Origin: Pontiella desulfatans
Lineage (GTDB): Bacteria > Verrucomicrobiota > Kiritimatiellia > Kiritimatiellales > Pontiellaceae
NCBI GenBank assembly: GCA_029287275.1
Contig: JARFRL010000370.1
Coordinates: 1 to 7,792, forward strand
Reading direction: 5' to 3'
Length of the DNA stretch: 7,792 nucleotides
Position numbers and translations under genes: made by a program. Below are positions 6,301 to 7,792 of this stretch, piece by piece. Each line of letters begins with the position of its first letter. Within the stretch, counting starts at the first letter, position 1. The notes beneath the pieces are model-generated. The model ran no database searches, was not told the origin of the DNA, and worked only from the letters and a program-made list of their open reading frames with translations.

Positions 6301-7631
6301 GCACGGCTAAAGACCTTCACCTCTCCGATCATGCCGATGAAATAGCGGCTGGCCCCGGTCGTCTTACCGACCGTTACATCGCCACCGGAACTATCCGCGG
6401 CAACGGCGGTCCAAGTGGAGGCGTTGCCACTGTTTGAATCCCAAAACTCCACGGCACCGCTCGAAGCGTTGTAGTTCAGCGCCACGACCATGGTGTCGCG
6501 AATGGCGGCCTTGCCCAACGCCTTTTGCGTCGAGGACCCTTCCACCCAGGCTTTCATGGATCCGTCCGTCAGCAGGCGCATGCAAAACCCGGATCCCATC
6601 GAACTCGAATTTCCGATTAGATCCATATTATCGGTATTATAATCATCAACCCGGAACGCCATCAGCACGCAAAAGCCGCTGTTGCCGGACGCGGCTCCGG
6701 TAAAATCGAGCCATGCGTCCGAGTCCAACCCCGAGAAGAGCTTCAGCGAATTGGCCGTCGCCCCGAAATCCAAACCGGGAAGCCCCGATCCCGATACGCT
6801 GGCGCTAGGCCAGGTGACATTTCCGTCGGCCGGAAGGGCATGGTTGCCGGCTCCTGAGCGGTCGAGCCATTGCGTGACCGGATTGCCCACCACATTGGTA
6901 GCCGCGGCGATTAAATGTTGAATCGACTGAGATACTGGCGACGGCCCGAGGGAGATCACCAGATCAACCGTTGTATTGGATGCCACGTTGGCTCCGGCCG
7001 CCGGATTCTGACTCACCACGTTTGAGACGGCAATCGTACCACTGTAAGTATCCGACACGGTACCCAGCACCAGCCCCGCGCCATCGATAGCCGTTTGAGC
7101 CGCGGACTGACCGAGGTCAACCACATCGGGAACCGTCACGCCCGTCGTCCCCAGCGTCCCCCATGAAAACTCAGATAGAGAATCGGTGGTGTTCACGTTT
7201 GCCCGCAAGACTTGGTCCGCGCCGGCCGGGCTCACAATCTCCGTGCCATCCAAATCCCCCGCGGTGGCCAAGCGGACCTTGCCGTCGGGCAGATCGCTCC
7301 ATGTATAGTGCGTTAATGTGTCGCTGGTATCGGTCGCGTCCGCGTACAATTTATCCACGGAATTGGTGACGACCCTTACGTATTTTCCGTTGGTAAAAGC
7401 TTTTAGCAGGATCTTTCCCCCGCCCGCGTCCTCAATCACGAACTTTTCCGCGTCGCCAATGGATGAGATTCCGTTCGCCTCCAGCCGGTATCCATCCCCC
7501 GCGTCGGCGGTGACGTATGATTCATTGACACCATGATGGAACCAAACGGTATCACCAAGGGGCGCGGCGGCTCGCGCCGAAGCGCCGCTAAAAAAGACAA
7601 GCAAACAGACAAATAAAGCCAATGTTTTCAT
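3330..7631 (-). CDS. Sulfatase 2, secreted sulfatase with a large N-terminal binding region
   Basis: Complete 1433-residue formylglycine-type sulfatase. The ATG at 7629-7631 has a strong AGAGGAG eight bases before it and opens a Sec signal peptide (MK, hydrophobic core 3-16, A-x-A sites near 17-21). Domains in order: fascin-like beta-trefoil (about 24-163), PASTA (166-230), LamG-like 1 (235-461), FnIII (466-557), LamG-like 2 (560-788), sulfatase (about 790-1250) and a C-terminal module (about 1310-1433). Catalytic signatures are NIVMIYVDD with D800/D801, CSPARAAIQTG (C848, exact C-x-P-x-R-x4-T-G), FGKWH (K924, H926), SHYAMHEGR (H992/H996), VVGDNG (D1071/N1072) and K1093 before WQAGIRVP. C848 should be matured to formylglycine before export, by FGE or the anaerobic radical-SAM enzyme; neither gene is in the window. 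An EF-hand-like loop lies at 1330-1341. Most sulfatases are 450-600 residues, so more than half of this protein is accessory. The likely role is desulfation of an extracellular glycan; the substrate is not identifiable. Confidence 0.96.
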   Translation of the reverse strand: MKTLALFVCLLVFFSGASARAAAPLGDTVWFHHGVNESYVTADAGDGYRLEANGISSIGDAEKFVIEDAGGGKILLKAFTNGKYVRVVTNSVDKLYADATDTSDTLTHYTWSDLPDGKVRLATAGDLDGTEIVSPAGADQVLRANVNTTDSLSEFSWGTLGTTGVTVPDVVDLGQSAAQTAIDGAGLVLGTVSDTYSGTIAVSNVVSQNPAAGANVASNTTVDLVISLGPSPVSQSIQHLIAAATNVVGNPVTQWLDRSGAGNHALPADGNVTWPSASVSGSGLPGLDFGATANSLKLFSGLDSDAWLDFTGAASGNSGFCVLMAFRVDDYNTDNMDLIGNSSSMGSGFCMRLLTDGSMKAWVEGSSTQKALGKAAIRDTMVVALNYNASSGAVEFWDSNSGNASTWTAVAADSSGGDVTVGKTTGASRYFIGMIGEVKVFSRALGAVELDAETSAMVDDWVTVTAVHVPEELSAVSDLGEVRLDWLDDISGELFASFSVYRSEESGTNYMEIASGLTDSDYSDTTGDAGVPYYYVVTAVDTNGAESAYSNEAEGVPSELSVLQHLDATNALSVLVSGNVVTQWVDQSTSGYNAVASSGSVVYPSSLTSASGLVGMDMRGGLDTLQLFSAADSDLWLDQSESTNGFCVMVAFTCQDLVPGVDNDLIGNSSDGGTGFGMRYTAAGEIQAFLGGASVVSTSRLIEAGDTVICALNYDATTGEFYFWDSKNYTVVTGAVTKADFSTANPVILGGSAAGGIFDGMVGEVVVYDESPRADHFKKTRDLLTHKWLNQPNIVMIYVDDWAWYGSSVAMDERMANSELPSIIEMPNLDLMAENGMVFRNAYGSPQCSPARAAIQTGQSNARNGFTVFMLSNDYYDSKADQPGDSYYGFPVMPNGSDSTLDANAVSIAEALAPMGYKSALFGKWHLRDDPGNEGYYAPDGDTSNNEGNTTSSQLLDDIVDPKLMTHITDSGNAYMETAVEEGLPFYVQFSHYAMHEGRECYPSSRARYQNLPAIVAYNEGETNPANINRKNDPAVWLGMAYELDLKIGEIRQKIVDLGIADNTYVIVVGDNGYRHEFYNEIFGLTQPQHAHKWWAWQAGIRVPMVVEGPGVVSNSRSTANVVNYDFLPTFVDWAGGDPARLQDLDGVSLAGLMEGEPLTSDFLDRSLYFHYPHYRTTMPHSVVVKGTDKIVYFYETAVTRTNWSPIMLFDLANDVGEYHNLYANNPTLGDALYADMTNYFAEVGARVPLVPHPNYDQAIYEGTATTYFNDNFADPADAMASIAKDYAYRMSRGPFVGTRTPEEDETGPITFMEYWMDSFGVDLGSETNDYDEDGIVNWAEYAMGSDPTSALSRGSNPVMEANDGTLTYRYVKRNDDSALEYVVESTTNLTSGVWTNAGGNAEVDPTDGVLDEVMHSIPADEPQSYIRLKISN
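3609..3644 (-). other. EF-hand-like calcium loop in the C-terminal module of sulfatase 2
   Basis: Residues 1330-1341 read DYDEDGIVNWAE, followed by YAMGSDP. Acidic or amide side chains fall at loop positions 1, 3, 5, 9 and 12 (D1330, D1332, D1334, N1338, E1341) with Gly at position 6. That is the spacing of dockerin/EF-hand-like calcium loops. The equivalent place in sulfatase 1 is degenerate. Calcium binding is inferred from spacing alone. Confidence 0.65.
5268..5954 (-). repeat. LamG-like domain copy 2 within sulfatase 2
   Basis: Residues about 560-788, a concanavalin A-like (LamG-type) domain directly before the catalytic domain. It is clearly homologous to the copy at residues 235-461. 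Matching blocks are QHL, VTQW-D-S, L-LFS--DSD-WLD, GFCV--AF, DLIGNSS, GF-MR, ALNY-A, FWDS and F-GM-GEV-V. The similarity is easy to see in protein and is diverged, so this is an old internal duplication. A sugar- or surface-binding role is inferred. Confidence 0.75.
6249..6929 (-). repeat. LamG-like domain copy 1 within sulfatase 2
   Basis: Residues about 235-461, the first of two related LamG-like domains, separated from the second by one FnIII domain (residues about 466-557, bases about 5961-6236; YYYVVTAVDTNGAESAYSN is the typical closing strand). The conserved blocks are those listed for copy 2, including LKLFSGLDSDAWLD, DLIGNSS and FIGMIGEVKVFSRAL. Confidence 0.75.
6942..7136 (-). other. 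PASTA domain within sulfatase 2
   Basis: Residues about 166-230 follow the PASTA consensus from end to end: VTVPDVVDLGQSAAQTAI, then GLVLG, then VVSQNPAAGANVASNT and the closing strand TVDLVISLG. PASTA domains are best known from penicillin-binding proteins and Ser/Thr kinases, where some bind peptidoglycan or muropeptides. A single copy in an exported sulfatase suggests a spacer or cell-wall contact; that role is inferred. Confidence 0.85.
7143..7562 (-). other. Fascin-like beta-trefoil domain within sulfatase 2
   Basis: Residues about 24-163 directly after the signal peptide. Three related lobes are visible: YRLEANGISSIGDAEKFVIED with GGGKILLKAFTNGKYVRV; then KLYADATDTSDTLTHYTWSD with DGKVRLATAGDLDGT; then VLRANVNTTDSLSEFSWGTL. 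The 'F-x-[WI]-x-D...G-K-[VI]-x-L-[KA]-A...G-x-Y/E-V' rhythm is that of fascin-like trefoils, which accompany carbohydrate-active enzymes in some bacteria. Glycan binding is inferred. Confidence 0.7.
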
Positions 7632-7639
7632 TCAAACTT

Positions 7640-7646
7640 CTCCTCT
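7640..7646 (-). promoter_or_regulatory. Ribosome binding site of sulfatase 2
   Basis: On the minus strand the sequence is AGAGGAG, ending eight bases before the ATG. It is a near-ideal Shine-Dalgarno at normal spacing. It fixes the start at 7631 and fits the signal peptide that begins there. Confidence 0.85.
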
Positions 7647-7726
7647 ACAGGCGACTTCAACGCACGGTGGTTAGACAGCGTATGTCTTCTTTCATTCATT
7701 ACAAACGTATCCGCTATTAACCCATA

Positions 7727-7741
7727 CGCGAAGCTTTCGCG
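7727..7741. repeat. Short perfect inverted repeat upstream of sulfatase 2
   Basis: CGCGAA-GCT-TTCGCG: two perfect 6-base arms around a 3-base centre, about 100 bases upstream of the sulfatase 2 start and just downstream of the candidate promoter. It could be a regulator operator or a small hairpin in the leader RNA. No T-run follows on either strand, so a terminator is unlikely. Confidence 0.45.
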
Positions 7742-7751
7742 CTCCACGCTC

Positions 7752-7780
7752 AGTATCAAATATTCAACACTCAGTCTCAA
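7752..7780 (-). promoter_or_regulatory. Candidate sigma70-type promoter for sulfatase 2
   Basis: On the minus strand TTGAGA (7775-7780) and GATACT (7752-7757) are separated by 17 bases. They match the -35 and -10 consensus at 5 of 6 and 4 of 6 positions. Transcription would start near 7745 and give a leader of about 115 bases. Both boxes lie inside a direct repeat with a 21-base period, so part of the match may be coincidental. This is a by-eye prediction. Confidence 0.35.
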
Positions 7781-7792
7781 TATCATGGATGG

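Larger units (their letters stand above)
7632..7792. other. Upstream region of sulfatase 2, no coding sequence seen
   Basis: 161 bases from the sulfatase 2 start to the window edge. I see no credible coding sequence on either strand. It is AT-richer than the genes and holds the ribosome binding site, a candidate promoter, an imperfect direct repeat and a short inverted repeat. What lies beyond the edge is unknown. Confidence 0.6.

Noticed and set aside
7569..7631. Lipoprotein signal on sulfatase 2 (Cys at residue 9)
   Set aside because: The Cys sits inside the hydrophobic core too close to the N-terminus, and the preceding residues do not form a lipobox. A normal signal peptidase I site (A-x-A near residues 17-21) follows.
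1..7792. tRNA, rRNA, CRISPR array, insertion sequence or phage element
   Set aside because: No evenly spaced short repeats, transposase-like products or RNA gene signatures were seen; coding sequence accounts for nearly the whole window.

Overview
The window carries two large, convergent genes for secreted, multidomain sulfatases of the formylglycine-dependent type (alkaline phosphatase superfamily). They are tail to tail with only 40 bases between them. Base composition is moderately GC-rich, and no RNA genes, mobile elements or CRISPR arrays were seen. The C-terminal module found in both proteins (a D-x-D-x-D-G-x-x-N-x-x-E-Y-x-x-G-S-D-P type loop, then a small beta domain ending in an R-L-K or L-K-L run) and the stack of LamG-like, FnIII and CBM96-like domains resemble the exported sulfatases of the PVC bacteria. 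Kiritimatiellota (Pontiella-like), Lentisphaerota, Verrucomicrobiota or Planctomycetota are the best guesses. This assignment rests on remembered family style, not on a search.

Layout. Bases 2-3289 (+) hold the 3' part of sulfatase 1. Its frame is open to the window edge, so the true start and the catalytic Cys/Ser motif lie outside. It encodes the catalytic domain from the G-K-W-H motif onward, an unassigned beta-sandwich, a CBM96/DNRLRE-like domain, the shared C-terminal module and a final FnIII domain. Bases 3290-3329 are the convergent gap, with no clear terminator. Bases 3330-7631 (-) hold sulfatase 2, complete at 1433 residues. Its order is signal peptide, fascin-like beta-trefoil, PASTA, LamG-like 1, FnIII, LamG-like 2, sulfatase with a perfect C-S-P-A-R active-site motif, then the shared C-terminal module. 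Bases 7632-7792 are its upstream region, with a strong Shine-Dalgarno, a candidate sigma70-type promoter, a 21-base-period direct repeat and a short inverted repeat.

How the genes may work together. Both products look exported and would remove sulfate esters from complex, probably marine, polysaccharides, with the accessory domains binding glycan or the cell surface. The two catalytic domains differ in detail, so different sulfate positions or substrates are likely. Which glycan is attacked cannot be read from the sequence. The most unusual item is the domain order of sulfatase 2, where nearly 790 residues of binding-type domains sit between the signal peptide and the catalytic domain. No wholly new system can be demonstrated here.
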